64,000 nt of DNA. Origin: Ktedonospora formicarum. GTDB taxonomy: Bacteria > Chloroflexota > Ktedonobacteria > Ktedonobacterales > Ktedonobacteraceae. The stretch covers positions 186,001 to 250,000 of the forward strand of contig NZ_BNJF01000010.1 in NCBI RefSeq assembly GCF_016587355.1, given 5' to 3'. A model generated the notes under the pieces. That model was not told the origin of the DNA and ran no database searches. It worked only from the letters and a program-made list of their open reading frames with translations. Made by a program: the position numbers and the translations under genes. Below, piece after piece: positions 17,134 through 26,250 of this stretch (positions are counted from its first letter, which is position 1; each line of letters opens with the position of its first letter).

Positions 17134-18170
17134 CGTTGCCTCCTTGCAAGCAGTCTTCGCCGTATCCAGCGAGTAATGAAAGCATCAAGCGTCACCGCCG
17201 TCAGGATCGCGGCTCCATCAATGGCCTGTAACCAGAATTGGGAGAGCTTGAGTAGCGTCAGGGAGTTGTCAATTGTTCCCAGCACAATCGCGCCCAGGGT
17301 GACGCCCAGGATAGTACCGGAGCCGCCAAAGATATTGACGCCACCAACCACAACGGCGGCGACCACTTGTAGCTCCAGACCACTTGCCGCCCGGGCGTCA
17401 ACGGTCGCATAACGCGCACCCCAGAGAACACCCGCTAAGCCACAGAGAAGCCCCGAAAGCAGGAAGGTCATGAAGATCAGGCGATTCGCGCGAATACCTA
17501 TCCGTGACGCGGCATCAGGATTACTCCCAATGGCATAGAGCTGGCGTCCAGAGCGAGTCGAGCGCAGGAAGAAGGCGAAGCTCAGAATGACAGCTGCCGC
17601 GAAGAGGATCAGTGCCGGAATGCCCAGAATGCGTGTGGTGGCAAGCGCGAGAAAGCTATCGGGTACCTGATAGGCAGTGACCTGGTTACCACCCGCGATC
17701 ATAAAGTCGAGACCGCGAAAGACATACAGCGTCCCCAATGTCGCCACGATGGCGGGAACCCGTCCAATGCCCACGATCAGGCCGTTGATTGCCCCAAGCA
17801 CCAGCCCAATGATGCAGCCAAACAGGAGGATCAGCAAGACATTAGTGCCAGGATGTTCTTTAAGCGTATTGGCGGCGATATAAGCTGTCAGGCCAACAAT
17901 TGAGCCAACCGAAAGGTCAACGTTGCGTGTTAGGACTACCATTGTCTCGCCTGCTGCGACAATTGCCAGAATCGCGATTGAGAGCAATATCTGTTCAAGG
18001 TTGTCGAGGCCCAAAAAGCGTGGCACCTGTATACTTACGATAATGACGATAAGCAGCAGGACCGCTAGCAGGCCCAGTTCGCGTACACGGCTGACGATGC
18101 CTATAAAGCGGTTGCTGCTGGTACGTGCAGAAGTGCGCGGTTCCTTACGTTCTGTACTGGTTGTGCTCAT
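17130..18170 (-). CDS. Sugar ABC transporter permease (RhaP/RhaQ-like)
   Basis: The 346-residue protein has a charged cytoplasmic N-terminus, about nine helices, and the motif TRNVDLSVGSIVGLTAY followed by NIFGGSGTILGV, the family signature. Its ATG overlaps the ATPase gene by four bases (ATGA) and its own end overlaps the next permease, so three genes are coupled. It forms a heterodimer with the permease encoded next. Confidence 0.93.
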   Translation of the reverse strand: MSTTSTERKEPRTSARTSSNRFIGIVSRVRELGLLAVLLLIVIIVSIQVPRFLGLDNLEQILLSIAILAIVAAGETMVVLTRNVDLSVGSIVGLTAYIAANTLKEHPGTNVLLILLFGCIIGLVLGAINGLIVGIGRVPAIVATLGTLYVFRGLDFMIAGGNQVTAYQVPDSFLALATTRILGIPALILFAAAVILSFAFFLRSTRSGRQLYAIGSNPDAASRIGIRANRLIFMTFLLSGLLCGLAGVLWGARYATVDARAASGLELQVVAAVVVGGVNIFGGSGTILGVTLGAIVLGTIDNSLTLLKLSQFWLQAIDGAAILTAVTLDAFITRWIRRRLLARRQR

Positions 18171-19669
18171 ATAGCCACCTGCCCAGTCGCGGCTAACATA
18201 ACATTCTCTTGATTGGCTTCCATGTGCCCAAATAGGCCGGCGACACGGCCCTCATGCATGACCAGGACGCGATCAGACATTGCCAGAACCTCTGGCAGTT
18301 CGCTTGAGATCAAAATAATCGCTAGTCCCTGCGCAGCCAGGTCTGAGATGATGCGATGGACTTCAGCCTTGGCCCCGATGTCAATACCACGCGTCGGCTC
18401 ATCGAGAATAAGAATCTGCGGCTCAGTTGCCAGCCACTTGCCGAGCACAACCTTCTGCTGATTGCCACCCGAAAGAGCCCTGGCAAGCTGATCTAGCCCG
18501 GAGGAACGAACATGCAGTTGTTTCGCATAGGTGCTGGCAAGCTGGTGCTCGCGACGTTGGTCCACCAGCCCCAGTCGTGAAAGCCGGTCAAGCAGTGGAA
18601 GCGTGATGTTTCTGGTAATGGTGAAGTCGAGCATCAGCCCATGCTGGTGTCGGTCCTCGGGGACATAGGCAATGCCATGGCGCATCGCGGCCCTGGATGA
18701 GGAAAGTGAGATCTGCAGCCCTTTGAGGAGAATTGTGCCGCTATCGGCACGATCAATCCCGAAGAGAACACGTGCTACCTCTGTACGCCCCGCTCCCACC
18801 AGGCCAGAGAAGCCCAGGATCTCGCCCTGCCTCAGAGTAAAGCTCACGTCGCGGAAGACTCCAGCGCGTGTCAGACCACGCGCCTCCAGCACAACGTCGC
18901 CAATCTTTGCCTCTCCTTTGGGGAAAAGCGTGTCAAGTTCACGGCCCACCATATGGCGAATGATGGCATCGGTGCTCAGTTCGTGCGCGGCAGCGGTGAT
19001 AACGTGGGCGCCATCGCGCAAGACCGTTACGCGGTCAGCCAGTTCAGCGATCTCTTCCAGGCGATGGCTGACGAAGAGAATCGCCACGCCTTGCTGGCGT
19101 AGTTGCCTGACGATCTGAAAGAGCTCCTGTACCTCATGCGGTGAAAGGGCCGCTGTTGGTTCATCCATGACCAGGATACGTGTGTTCAGCGAGAGCGCTT
19201 TGGCTATTTCAACAAGCTGCTGATCCGCGATCGAGAGGCCCTGTACAGGCGCGCGCACGCTCAACTGCACGTCGAGCGATTGAAGCAAGTGCTCGACCTC
19301 GCGATACATTCGTCGCCAATCCACGCGCCCAAGACGGTCACGGGGATGACGACCCATAAATATGTTCTCGGCTACGTCTAAATCGGGAAAGAGGCTGGGT
19401 TCCTGGTGAATAACGGCAATACCCAGTGCCTGGGCCTGCGCGGGGTTGCGCAGTTCAATGGTCGCTCTATTCATCGTGAGCATGCCAACATCTGGTTGGT
19501 GGATGCCAGCAAGCATCTTGACAAGCGTGCTCTTGCCTGCGCCATTCTCACCTACCAGAGCATGCACTTCACCTGGATGGAGCGACAGGTCGACGCCTTT
19601 GAGGGCTTGAACTGCCCCAAACTGTCGGGTTACGCCAATAAGCTCAATAACAGGCTCAGAAGGCTTCAT
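18167..19669 (-). CDS. Sugar ABC transporter ATP-binding protein, two-domain (RhaT/RbsA-like)
   Basis: The 500-residue protein contains two ABC ATPase domains as in ribose/rhamnose importers. The first has Walker A GENGAGKST (40-48), a signature LSIADQQ and Walker B ILVMDEPTAAL. The second has a degenerate Walker A, signature LSGGNQQK and ILILDEPTRGID. The ATG at 19669 has AGAGGGGGA seven bases upstream; the frame extends 50 codons further up to 19819 but without family similarity. It is the first gene of the operon and powers uptake. Direct GTTTCGAT-type repeats about 100 bases upstream may be the operator. No sugar-catabolic gene is adjacent. Confidence 0.93.
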   Translation of the reverse strand: MKPSEPVIELIGVTRQFGAVQALKGVDLSLHPGEVHALVGENGAGKSTLVKMLAGIHQPDVGMLTMNRATIELRNPAQAQALGIAVIHQEPSLFPDLDVAENIFMGRHPRDRLGRVDWRRMYREVEHLLQSLDVQLSVRAPVQGLSIADQQLVEIAKALSLNTRILVMDEPTAALSPHEVQELFQIVRQLRQQGVAILFVSHRLEEIAELADRVTVLRDGAHVITAAAHELSTDAIIRHMVGRELDTLFPKGEAKIGDVVLEARGLTRAGVFRDVSFTLRQGEILGFSGLVGAGRTEVARVLFGIDRADSGTILLKGLQISLSSSRAAMRHGIAYVPEDRHQHGLMLDFTITRNITLPLLDRLSRLGLVDQRREHQLASTYAKQLHVRSSGLDQLARALSGGNQQKVVLGKWLATEPQILILDEPTRGIDIGAKAEVHRIISDLAAQGLAIILISSELPEVLAMSDRVLVMHEGRVAGLFGHMEANQENVMLAATGQVAI

Positions 19670-19771
19670 CGCATTCCCCCTCTGGTTAGTAGCCTTAGCG
19701 AAATAGAGATCCGAAGATTGTTGTTTGAAGGTCGCGCTGGGAAACGTGGTGTCGTGAAATGATTTTCTAGT

Positions 19772-19794
19772 ATCGAAACGCAACCAATCGAAAC
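19772..19794 (-). promoter_or_regulatory. Direct repeats upstream of sugar ABC operon
   Basis: ATCGAAAC occurs at 19772-19779 and 19787-19794, a 15-base period (GTTTCGAT on the operon strand). Direct repeats of this kind are typical of DeoR-family operators, which often control rhamnose genes, but the assignment is inference. The rest of 19670-20004 shows no supported gene. Confidence 0.35.
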
Positions 19795-19993
19795 ATTTCA
19801 ATAATGTGAGCATAACCAAACGTAAGTGTGCTTGTCAAGGGATGTATCACAGCAATATCGCGCAACACTATATAATTTCATCTGCTCTCCACAAACGTGG
19901 CTTTTGGACCGGGTTTCAACATCAGAATGCTATTGCCAATGAGCGCCACCTCGTTAAGCATAAGAAGAAATGTTTTTTGCTGGTTCCATCTGA

Positions 19994-20046
19994 TTGACTT
20001 TTTATTGTTATCATGTTACATTGGTAACAATAAAATATGATAACAA
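19994..20046 (+). promoter_or_regulatory. Promoter with nested palindromes before RHH gene
   Basis: TTGACT (19994-19999) is followed after 16 bases by TTACAT, a possible -35/-10 pair. Outer arms TTGTTATCAT (20005-20014) and ATGATAACAA (20037-20046) enclose an inner palindrome TGTTAC-ATTG-GTAACA (20014-20029) that covers the -10 box. The small DNA-binding-like gene 22 bases downstream may autoregulate through it. Confidence 0.5.
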
Positions 20047-20067
20047 CTTGCGAAAGAGAGGAAGAAA

Positions 20068-20346
20068 ATGGGTCAGACGGAAGAACAGACCAGCAATTCT
20101 AATCAGCGCATTCCTGTTGAACGAGTGCAAATTGGGGCACGTATGGAAAAGAATCTGGTGAAAGTCTTGAAAGCCCTGGCTGAATATTATGACATCTCTC
20201 TTGGTGATTTGCTTGAGGGGATGGCTTTACATGCATTTGAGCGCAAGCATCCCTTTAGCGAGGAAACACTCAAACGAATTTCACAGCTCAAGGAGGTGTA
20301 TGGGATGGATTATGATGCAAGCGCCAGCCATCGCTTCATCGAGTAG
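20068..20346 (+). CDS. Small ribbon-helix-helix-like protein
   Basis: The 92-residue product has a short disordered N-terminus, then a strand RVQIGARM followed by two helices (about 26-40 and 44-60), which fits the strand-helix-helix of Arc/MetJ-type DNA-binding proteins, and a C-terminal tail of about 30 residues with Glu/His. It could be an autorepressor, since nested palindromes lie over its promoter. GAGAGGAAG precedes the ATG. The next gene, 109 bases on, encodes an SRPBCC-fold protein in the same direction, as in a small inducible unit. RHH assignment is from pattern only. Confidence 0.6.
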   Translation: MGQTEEQTSNSNQRIPVERVQIGARMEKNLVKVLKALAEYYDISLGDLLEGMALHAFERKHPFSEETLKRISQLKEVYGMDYDASASHRFIE

Positions 20347-20455
20347 CACTCAACTGGAGAATTGAGTTAAACATTTCTTGTCTCTATTGCCTTGTCGCTC
20401 AATGTATTATTGCCTCCACTACCACGCGTATTTCTTTCAGAAGGATGGCTATTGT

Positions 20456-20959
20456 ATGGACACAAGTAAGATGTCGAATTTTGTTGCCCAACAGGTCACA
20501 CGATCTCATGTCATTTATATACCAGCTCCGGTTGTTCGTACCTTTCCGCTCTTTGAGCCACTTGGTGAAAAGCACTGGGTACAGGGCTGGAATCCAGACA
20601 TGCTCTATCCTACCTCTGGTGTCGCTCAGCAAGGGACCGTCTTTATGACGCAACATGTTGGTGAACCAGCGAAAATCTGGACTATCATTGGCTACGACAG
20701 AGAACAGGCTTATGTAACGTATATTAACGTCTTGCCACAAATGTATACCAGTCGAATCGATGTGCGATGTGAGCCTGATGGGTCGGAGATGACCAGCGTG
20801 CGTGTCACCTATACTTTGACGGCTCTCTCCCCACATGGGAACGAGTATATTGAGCGATTTTCTGAGGAGCACCATTACCAGGCATATATCTCATCCTGGG
20901 AAACAGCCATCCGGCACTATTTGCTCCACAGTCATATGCTTCCACACCCAGAGGAGTAA
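20456..20959 (+). CDS. SRPBCC-family (START-like) protein
   Basis: The 167-residue protein begins, after a short tail, with SHVIYIPAPVVRTFPLFEPLGEKHW, split here for brevity, and continues as alternating strands with a long C-terminal helix, the layout of the SRPBCC/Bet v1 ligand-binding fold. A WVQGWNP segment is often seen in this subgroup. It may bind a hydrophobic ligand or act as a small lyase. The start at 20456 has AAGGA eight bases upstream; the longer frame to 20378 lacks it. It is probably co-transcribed with the RHH-like gene upstream. Confidence 0.75.
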   Translation: MDTSKMSNFVAQQVTRSHVIYIPAPVVRTFPLFEPLGEKHWVQGWNPDMLYPTSGVAQQGTVFMTQHVGEPAKIWTIIGYDREQAYVTYINVLPQMYTSRIDVRCEPDGSEMTSVRVTYTLTALSPHGNEYIERFSEEHHYQAYISSWETAIRHYLLHSHMLPHPEE

Positions 20960-21517
20960 GAGATATCTCGCACCAAAGGCTGACTACAGAATCCTATCCT
21001 ATGATTCATGCCTTAACTCCAACTACCAGTCAATGATGGGTCATCGGAAATGGACTGGGATATGGTTAATCGAAGAATAGGAGCGATGATGGAAGGTATT
21101 CTTTATAAAAGCTCATTGCCAAAGGGGATTTGAGCTGATTTCTTGCGCAAGCAGGAAACGGAAAGCTGGCTGTTGTCCTCTGAGCCTCCTTCTCGTAAAG
21201 AAAAATACAGAGAGCCTGCATTGAAGATGGCTGGAAGCAAGGTTTTATCTCTGCAATGTGCCTCTTTGCCCTCTATAAATTTTTCTCTCTGATGCACCCA
21301 TTTTGCTCCTTCTGTTTCCAAACAGAACATCTGGCACTTATAAGGGATATCTCAAATGATGTCAACAGAAAACACAGCCACATTTACTGAAAAATCAGGA
21401 TTACCCCCAAGCTGCTTGAGAAGCTGATCAAGGCATAAAATGAATTGTGCTCCCGGCTTTTGTGGGTCTCAAACTCAAAAACCGTAGTATCCACATCATC
21501 ACATAATTGTCTTTTGC
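20960..21517. other. Intergenic region, no supported gene
   Basis: Only short ORFs without ribosome sites or family features occur. It separates the SRPBCC gene from the convergent HxlR gene. Confidence 0.45.
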
Positions 21518-21871
21518 TCAGTTACTTTGTTTTCCCCAATGTTTCCCCCAGGCTTTCATTGCATAAATAGCTGGACGGAGCTCGTTCCCTTTTTCCGTCA
21601 AAGCATATTCAACCATTGGAGGTGTTGTGGGGTAGACAGTGCGCAGAAGAATGCCATTGTTTTCAAGATGGCGGAGTGTTGCAGCTAATGACTTTGGACT
21701 AATGCGTTGGATCGAACGTCTGAGTTCGCCATATCTTTTTGCTCCATGGAGCAGTTCTCGTATTATTAGAAAAGACCATTTACCACCAATAGCATCCAAT
21801 GCCTGTTCAATCGAGCAGACTTCACAATCGTTTTCCCGAATGACCCATGTGTTCTTTTCTTGTAGAACCAT
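21518..21871 (-). CDS. HxlR-family transcriptional regulator
   Basis: The 117-residue protein carries the HxlR winged-helix: C16xxC19 near the start (CEVCSIEQAL), DAIGGKWSFLIIRELLHG, RYGELRRSI and ISPKSLAATLRHLE, ending in the wing and dimer helix. Members sense aldehydes, oxidants or quinones, sometimes through a Cys near the N-terminus. It is divergent from the aldo/keto reductase gene (22269), its likely target. A TAGTA-N9-TACTA palindrome lies just upstream (about 21901-21919). Confidence 0.92.
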   Translation of the reverse strand: MVLQEKNTWVIRENDCEVCSIEQALDAIGGKWSFLIIRELLHGAKRYGELRRSIQRISPKSLAATLRHLENNGILLRTVYPTTPPMVEYALTEKGNELRPAIYAMKAWGKHWGKQSN

Positions 21872-21900
21872 CTACATTCCTCTCCCTATCTAGTAACCAT

Positions 21901-21919
21901 GAGATACTACATCTCTGGA
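21901..21919. promoter_or_regulatory. HxlR operator candidate
   Basis: TAGTA-N9-TACTA with dyad symmetry lies 30 bases upstream of the HxlR start, in the HxlR/aldo-keto reductase intergenic region. The rest up to 22268 contains no supported gene. Confidence 0.4.
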
Positions 21920-22268
21920 AGGAACTAAATATATTTTACAAGAGATAGCATGAACGATCAAGACGCTTTATTCCTATTGAGAGGAATGCGCATCTTGCTA
22001 CATTATCTGGGTGTAATTGAACTACTTCAACTGGCAGCTTGCCGCTTACAGCGACAAGTGAGAAAGCAACTGAGAGCTTGCTCAGTTCAAGAGCAAGCTA
22101 CTAGTAACCTTGAGGTAAGTATGTGCAACGAAAGTGCGTACTAGGCAGATCTCCAATGGTCGTTTATCATTTTCTCAGCGCTCACAGAAAGACAAGAGCA
22201 CATTCGGGCTCGTTGAACACCATCTATCGCTCGTGTCACGACAAGAAACAGTGTGAAGAGGTACAATC

Positions 22269-23228
22269 ATGCAAAAAGTTCGTTTTGGGAAAACTGATAT
22301 GCAGATCACTCCAATTGGCCTAGGAGCCTGGGCAATCGGGGGCCCTTGGAAAGTTGGCTGGGGTCCACAAGATGACCATGAATCAGAGAATACTATCAAG
22401 CATGCACTGGACCTTGGCATCAACTGGATTGACACTGCTGCTGTTTATGGTCTAGGCCATTCTGAAGAGGTGGTAGGGAGGGCAATTAAAGGACGTGAAC
22501 GTCCCTATATCTTCACCAAGTGCTCTCTGATTTGGGAAGAAAACGATGAAGAGAGAGGCGTGGCCAATAGTCTCAAAGCAACGTCGATCAGACGTGAGGT
22601 TGAGGAGAGCTTGCGGCGACTCGACATTGATATGATTGACCTGTACCAGATTCATTGGCCTTTTCCTGATCCCGACATTGAAGAGGGGTGGAATACACTT
22701 GCCGAGCTAAAAAAAGAAGGCAAAGTTCGTCATATTGGCGTTTCAAACTTCTCAGTAGAGCAGATGCAACGTGCTGAGAAAATTGCACCCGTCGAGACGC
22801 TTCAACCACCCTATTCTCTGATCCACCCTGATGTAGAGAAAGAGATTTTACCGTATTGTGGACGAAATGATATTGGGGCCATCGTCTATTCCCCAATGGC
22901 GTCTGGTTTGCTTACAGGGTCAATGAGCAAGGAGCGTGTGAACCATCTGGCAGAAGGTGACTGGCGCAAAACACATCCCGATTTTACTGGAGCAAATCTT
23001 GAGCGCAATCTCCAGCTAGCTGCGTTATTAGGCCTTATTGGGCAAGAGAACAATGTCACAGCCGGTACCGTTGCTATAGCCTGGACGCTGCGAAATCCCG
23101 CTGTTACAGCTGCTATTGTTGGTGCACGTCATCCTCAGCAGATTGCAGAACTGGTTGCGGCCGCTGACTTCCGCTTGGGAGTGCGTGATCTTCAACTGAT
23201 CAGCAGTTTTGTTGCTGAACATTCTTAG
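22269..23228 (+). CDS. Aldo/keto reductase
   Basis: A complete 319-residue TIM-barrel aldo/keto reductase. The catalytic tetrad is visible: D55, Y60 (IDTAAVYGLG), K84 (IFTKC) and H129 (YQIHWP). The C-terminal NADPH-binding part includes TAAIVGARHPQQI. It reduces aldehydes or ketones in the cytoplasm. GAAGAGG precedes the ATG. The divergent HxlR regulator suggests induction by reactive carbonyls or oxidants, which is inference. Confidence 0.94.
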   Translation: MQKVRFGKTDMQITPIGLGAWAIGGPWKVGWGPQDDHESENTIKHALDLGINWIDTAAVYGLGHSEEVVGRAIKGRERPYIFTKCSLIWEENDEERGVANSLKATSIRREVEESLRRLDIDMIDLYQIHWPFPDPDIEEGWNTLAELKKEGKVRHIGVSNFSVEQMQRAEKIAPVETLQPPYSLIHPDVEKEILPYCGRNDIGAIVYSPMASGLLTGSMSKERVNHLAEGDWRKTHPDFTGANLERNLQLAALLGLIGQENNVTAGTVAIAWTLRNPAVTAAIVGARHPQQIAELVAAADFRLGVRDLQLISSFVAEHS

Positions 23229-23253
23229 GGGTCAACGTCTCATTGTGATGATT

Positions 23254-23273
23254 CCCCACGGCTAAAGCTGGGG
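23254..23273 (+). terminator. GC hairpin, possible terminator or IS200/IS605-type end
   Basis: CCCCA-CGGCTAAAGC-TGGGG folds as a compact hairpin 25 bases after the aldo/keto reductase stop. The sequence CCCACGGCTAAAGC also resembles the foldback ends of IS200/IS605-family elements; no transposase or TnpB is present, so at most a relic. Confidence 0.45.
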
Positions 23274-23652
23274 TCTTCTCAGCAGGACGAAGCTTCTCGA
23301 TGGCTCGGAGGGAACCAAACGCGTGTTGCTTTCTTCATGAAAGGTAGTTTGAGGGTACTTAAAAACTTTTCGTGAGGGACACAGACACGTGTACGCAAGT
23401 ATTTTTACTGTAAGACACGATTTCCCTATGAACACATAAGTTTTTTTGTTGTGTTTTACCAAAAAAAACATATATAAATACACATGTATAAATAGAACAA
23501 TGCTGGATATCCTAACTACCCTATCTGCCACAAAAGGGCTTGTCTGTATCTCTATAGATCTAGCAAGGGACCTTTTGTTCAGTTCTGATAAGCGGACCTT
23601 CCGCTGGTTTGGTGAATCTGTCTGATTGTCTTTTCAAGGAAAGAAGGAAAAC
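23274..23652. other. AT-rich intergenic region
   Basis: It contains A/T tracts (around 23435-23505) and a possible promoter zone for the LLM-enzyme gene; no gene is supported. Confidence 0.4.
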
Positions 23653-24591
23653 ATGAAGTTCAGTGTCGAAATTCCCAACGGCTGGAAAATGAATCTGGCA
23701 ATGATCAAGGATCCCGTTGAGGCCTATGAAGCCATGACAAACGTCGCCAGGGCAGCCGATGAAGATGGATATGAGTCTATCTGGATGGTTGATCACTTTC
23801 ATACCGTTCCTACCCCATCTCAAGAGGTCACCTTCGAGACCTGGATGTCTCTGGCTGCCATTGCACGCGACACGAAACGCGTTCGCATTGGGCAGATTGT
23901 CTCTTGCAATAGCTATCGCAATCCTGCCTTGCTCGCGAAAATGGCCAGCACCTTTGATGTCCTCTCCCATGGTCGCTTGAACTTCGGCATAGGGGCCGGG
24001 TGGTACGAGCATGAGTATCGTGCGTATGGCTATCCTTACCCTGATGCCCCTGAGCGACTACGCATGCTCCGAGAAGCCCTCCAGGTGATTCTCGCGATGT
24101 GGACCCAGGAAGAGGCCGTCTTCGAGGGGAAGTATTATCAGGTACGTGGCGCTATCAATCAGCCCAAGGGAGTACAAAAACCACATATCCCGATCCTGAT
24201 TGGTGGCGGCGGTGAGAAGGTCACATTAAAGCTGGTCGCCCAATATGGTGACGCTTGTAATGTGGGTGGTGATCTGGAGACCATCCGCCATAAGCTCGCC
24301 GTGCTCAAAAATCATTGTGAGGCGCTGGGGCGCGATTTTGCGACGGTCCACTGCACCACTGGCGCGGTCTGCTCCATTGCTGATGACGATGAAACGGCGC
24401 TTGCGCAACTTCCCCCTGCCGTGAGAAATCAGCTCAGAGATACCTCGCTTGTGGGCAGTCCGCAGACCATCCGTCAGCGTATCGCGGCACTTGAAGAGGC
24501 GGGCATCCATGAGATCATCCTTGATTTCCCTCAGAGCGCAGCTGATCTGACCCCTATCCATCGCTTTGCCCAGGAATTTGTCGCGCAGTAA
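23653..24591 (+). CDS. LLM-class F420-dependent oxidoreductase
   Basis: The 312-residue protein is a luciferase-like TIM barrel. MKFSVEIPNGW start, DEDGYESIWMVDHFH (about 36-50), the run RVRIGQIVSCNSYRNPALLAKMASTFD, HGRLNFGIGAGW and PILIGGGGEK are signatures of the F420-type subgroup (TIGR03560-like). It likely transfers hydride between F420H2 and an unknown substrate. ATG 23653 is preceded by AAGAAGG; the nine codons upstream are excluded. It is monocistronic, ending at a hairpin (24658-24701). Confidence 0.92.
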   Translation: MKFSVEIPNGWKMNLAMIKDPVEAYEAMTNVARAADEDGYESIWMVDHFHTVPTPSQEVTFETWMSLAAIARDTKRVRIGQIVSCNSYRNPALLAKMASTFDVLSHGRLNFGIGAGWYEHEYRAYGYPYPDAPERLRMLREALQVILAMWTQEEAVFEGKYYQVRGAINQPKGVQKPHIPILIGGGGEKVTLKLVAQYGDACNVGGDLETIRHKLAVLKNHCEALGRDFATVHCTTGAVCSIADDDETALAQLPPAVRNQLRDTSLVGSPQTIRQRIAALEEAGIHEIILDFPQSAADLTPIHRFAQEFVAQ

Positions 24592-24657
24592 GGTGAGGGA
24601 AGATTCAATCCCAATTACTCACAAATAAATACTGTTGGACAAGCAATGGTCAGCACA

Positions 24658-24701
24658 AGCCTCCTCTACGAGATAGTCTTTGATGTCTCGTGGAGGAGGC
24701 T
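24658..24701 (+). terminator. Terminator after LLM oxidoreductase
   Basis: 16-bp arms (24658-24673, 24686-24701) with one G-U pair and a 12-base loop, 66 bases after the stop. Confidence 0.65.
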
Positions 24702-25034
24702 AAACTCGCTTGACACTCATTTCCCCCTTCTAACGAACAGCAGCGATTTTGCCAACTTTTACGTTTCCACAACCTTTGTAGACGAAACAGAGAAAATGGA
24801 ACATGCCTCAGCTTGACAGCAGTTCACTCAGAGGACACGATAGTATCTGCTTGATGTCAAAGTATTTCTCTCTCCTTGTTCTGTCTGCAAGCAAAAAAGC
24901 AAGACGATTATTTCGAGTATATCCATTCATGTTGAAGAACGTAATCGAATTGTTGTACTGGCTTATATAGTGAGGGGAAACATACAAGGATCGTACGCTT
25001 GGTGTGGGGATGAAGAAATGGAGGAACTAGGATA
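24702..25034. other. Intergenic region, no supported gene
   Basis: No gene or clear repeat is visible; it must include the promoter of the dehydrogenase gene that follows. Confidence 0.4.
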
Positions 25035-25940
25035 ATGACGGGAACTGGGAATTCCAAGCAGAACATCGGCTTTATCGGTATGGGGCATATGGGAAGTCCT
25101 ATGATCAAGAGGCTGCTGCATGCAGGCTATGCCTTGACGGTCTATGATCGCACAGTGGAGCGAGCACAAGCCATGGGCCAATTTGGAGCATTGGTGGCCC
25201 AGACTCCTAGGGATCTGGCTGCCACCAGCGATGTCATCATCTCCTGTGTCACCAATGATCATGCCCTGGAAGCAGTTATGCTAGCTCCAGATGGTGCACT
25301 GGCGGGAGTGCATGCCTCGTCGGTGATCATCGATATGAGCACCGTTGCCCCACAGACCTCGCGCCATCTGTTCCAGGCGGCGAGAGCAAAGAATGTGCCA
25401 ATGATCGACGCTGCTGTCTCTGGCAGTGTGCCTCAAGTCGAACAGGGAAGCCTGGTTATCTTTGTCGGTGGCGAGCGAGAGACGTATGAGTACTGCAAAC
25501 CCATTCTTGATGTACTTGGCCAGCAGAGCACCTATCTGGGCTCAAGCGGAAAAGGGACGACCATGAAGCTGGTAGTCAATTTGTTGCTGGGCCTGGGCAG
25601 GCAGGCTCTGGCGGAAGCGCTCGTGCTCGGAGAAAAGGCTGGGCTTGAAAGAACGCAACTCATTGATGTCCTCAAGCAGACAGCGGTGGTCTCTCCGCGA
25701 CAACAAGCTGATCTGGAGCACGCGCGGCAGCGGACATATCCAGCCGATTTTGCCCTGGCTTTAATGTATAAGGACTTTCAACTCATGCTCAGTGAGGCCT
25801 TTGCGGTCTCCGTGCCTCTGCCAATGACGGCAGCCGCGCAGCAAGTAGCTGCGGCTGCGATGCGTGAAGTGGGTGAAGAAGATGCTTCAGCCATTATTCA
25901 GTTTATGGAATCCTTCGCTGGCATCTCTGGTTCATCCTGA
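25035..25940 (+). CDS. NAD(P)-dependent beta-hydroxyacid dehydrogenase
   Basis: The 301-residue protein matches the 3-hydroxyisobutyrate dehydrogenase/tartronate semialdehyde reductase family: N-terminal GFIGMGHMGSPM (12-23), the substrate motif DAAVSGSVPQVEQGSL (about 126-141), and the catalytic Lys in GKGTTMKLVVN (K about 177), then an all-helical C-terminal domain. It oxidises a beta-hydroxyacid or reduces a semialdehyde; imine-reductase relatives share the fold. GGAGGAAC lies before the ATG. Confidence 0.92.
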   Translation: MTGTGNSKQNIGFIGMGHMGSPMIKRLLHAGYALTVYDRTVERAQAMGQFGALVAQTPRDLAATSDVIISCVTNDHALEAVMLAPDGALAGVHASSVIIDMSTVAPQTSRHLFQAARAKNVPMIDAAVSGSVPQVEQGSLVIFVGGERETYEYCKPILDVLGQQSTYLGSSGKGTTMKLVVNLLLGLGRQALAEALVLGEKAGLERTQLIDVLKQTAVVSPRQQADLEHARQRTYPADFALALMYKDFQLMLSEAFAVSVPLPMTAAAQQVAAAAMREVGEEDASAIIQFMESFAGISGSS

Positions 25941-26250
25941 GCATAGAGGGCTCATACAGCGTATCAGTGGAAGAAGTCAACAACGATAACAATATCAATG
26001 CAAACTGCCTCATGACGGTTGGGGAGGTGCTGAATATGTGTCTTTTCTCCTCTGCCTATTGCTTATGACGCTCTGCTAGTCTGTCTCATCTAGTTTGGCA
26101 GACTACCCAGGTCTATAACATTAGCGAGTTTGCGCTAGTTGAGACATCGGTGTTTTATGCCACCAGGGATGGCCGTGATGTGGCTCTGTAGTTGGAATAA
26201 TACGCTTTTGCTGGCGTAATTGAAGTTCTGGCCCATAAGGAAGCATGCAT

